This document shows positions 63,733 through 64,000 of a DNA stretch of 64,000 bases, piece after piece (the first letter of the stretch is position 1; each line of letters starts with the position of its first letter). Both the position numbers and the translations under genes were made by a program. This stretch comes from Reclinomonas americana ATCC 50394 (taxonomy: Eukaryota; Jakobida; Jakobea; Jakobida). The notes under the pieces are model-generated. The model saw only the letters and a program-made list of their open reading frames with translations, made no database searches and had not been told where the DNA came from. Location: assembly GCA_048213135.1 (NCBI GenBank), contig PS015389.1, positions 15,753 through 79,752 on the forward strand, given 5' to 3'.

Positions 63733-64000
63733 GTTTGGGGCACGTACACATTTGGAGTAAGCAACGCGTGCACATGCGTCTGTATATTGTGGAAGGTGAA
63801 TACATCAACAGCTGAATAAATCGGCGTCTCCTGCGTTCTGCATGCGCGTGCGTCGCCGGGTATTATTGCAATTACAACTTTGCATCACGTCTTTGCAAGA
63901 TCCAAGGCCGTTTTTTTGCAGCCATTTCTTGAATCTTCATCAAAGCTATCGATAGCTGCAAGTTTCCTCGCTATCTGTGCCCAAACCCGCGACTTCCATC
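63733..64000. other. 3' flank of the ankyrin/kinase gene
   Basis: AATAAA at about 63815-63820 is a plausible poly(A) signal 80 bp after the stop. The AAGTGAGTTT spanning the stop could alternatively act as a 5' splice site, in which case the gene would leave the window. Nothing else is recognised. Confidence 0.4.

Overview
The window is nuclear DNA of a unicellular eukaryote that I cannot place to phylum. The genes have many GT-AG introns (down to about 45 nt), tiny first exons and microexons. The non-coding DNA is packed with CT/GA and CA microsatellites and minisatellites. No operons, Shine-Dalgarno sites, phage, IS elements or CRISPR arrays were seen. Five runs of N (30543-31484, 36286-36995, 46202-46781, 51301-51453, 54864-55395) interrupt the assembly, each with simple-repeat or low-complexity sequence on its flanks. 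Exon models were built by hand from splice sites, reading phase and family alignment remembered from well-known proteins; no search was run.

Left part (1-10.3 kb): a partial unknown gene (-), a small acidic nuclear protein (+), a DDX27/Drs1-type DEAD-box RNA helicase with an RGG tail (-), and a GLOD4-type glyoxalase-domain gene (-) with nine exons, two of them only 10 and 13 nt long.

Middle part (10.6-33.7 kb): a cluster of twelve WD40 genes. Each encodes one seven-bladed propeller plus a shared tail of about 60 residues, and nearly all start with a separate exon of 2-7 codons. Six lie on the minus strand (10.7-22.4 kb) and six on the plus strand (22.6-33.7 kb), diverging from a gap of about 120 bp at 22.43-22.55 kb. 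A two-gene block is duplicated inside the minus array, one plus-strand copy carries a frameshift, and the last copy has a unique N-terminal extension with twin GC-AG introns. A 2-oxoglutarate/Fe(II) oxygenase gene sits inside the minus array.

Right part (34-64 kb): an SMP-domain lipid-transfer-like membrane protein (+), a putatively myristoylated protein of unknown function (-), a tandemly duplicated two-gene unit (a predicted mitochondrial single-span protein followed by a small multi-span membrane protein, twice), a 16-exon TPR protein (+), and a large ankyrin-repeat/kinase-like gene (+) that probably runs on to a C-terminal PH-like domain.

Cross-cutting signals: a roughly 60-85 bp dispersed element lies about 160-300 bp upstream of five unrelated genes, always in gene-sense orientation; a recurrent non-consensus 5' splice site (GTTGCG/GTTGAG) is used in at least twelve introns; and the WD40 repeats look as if they evolve by repeat-level duplication or conversion.
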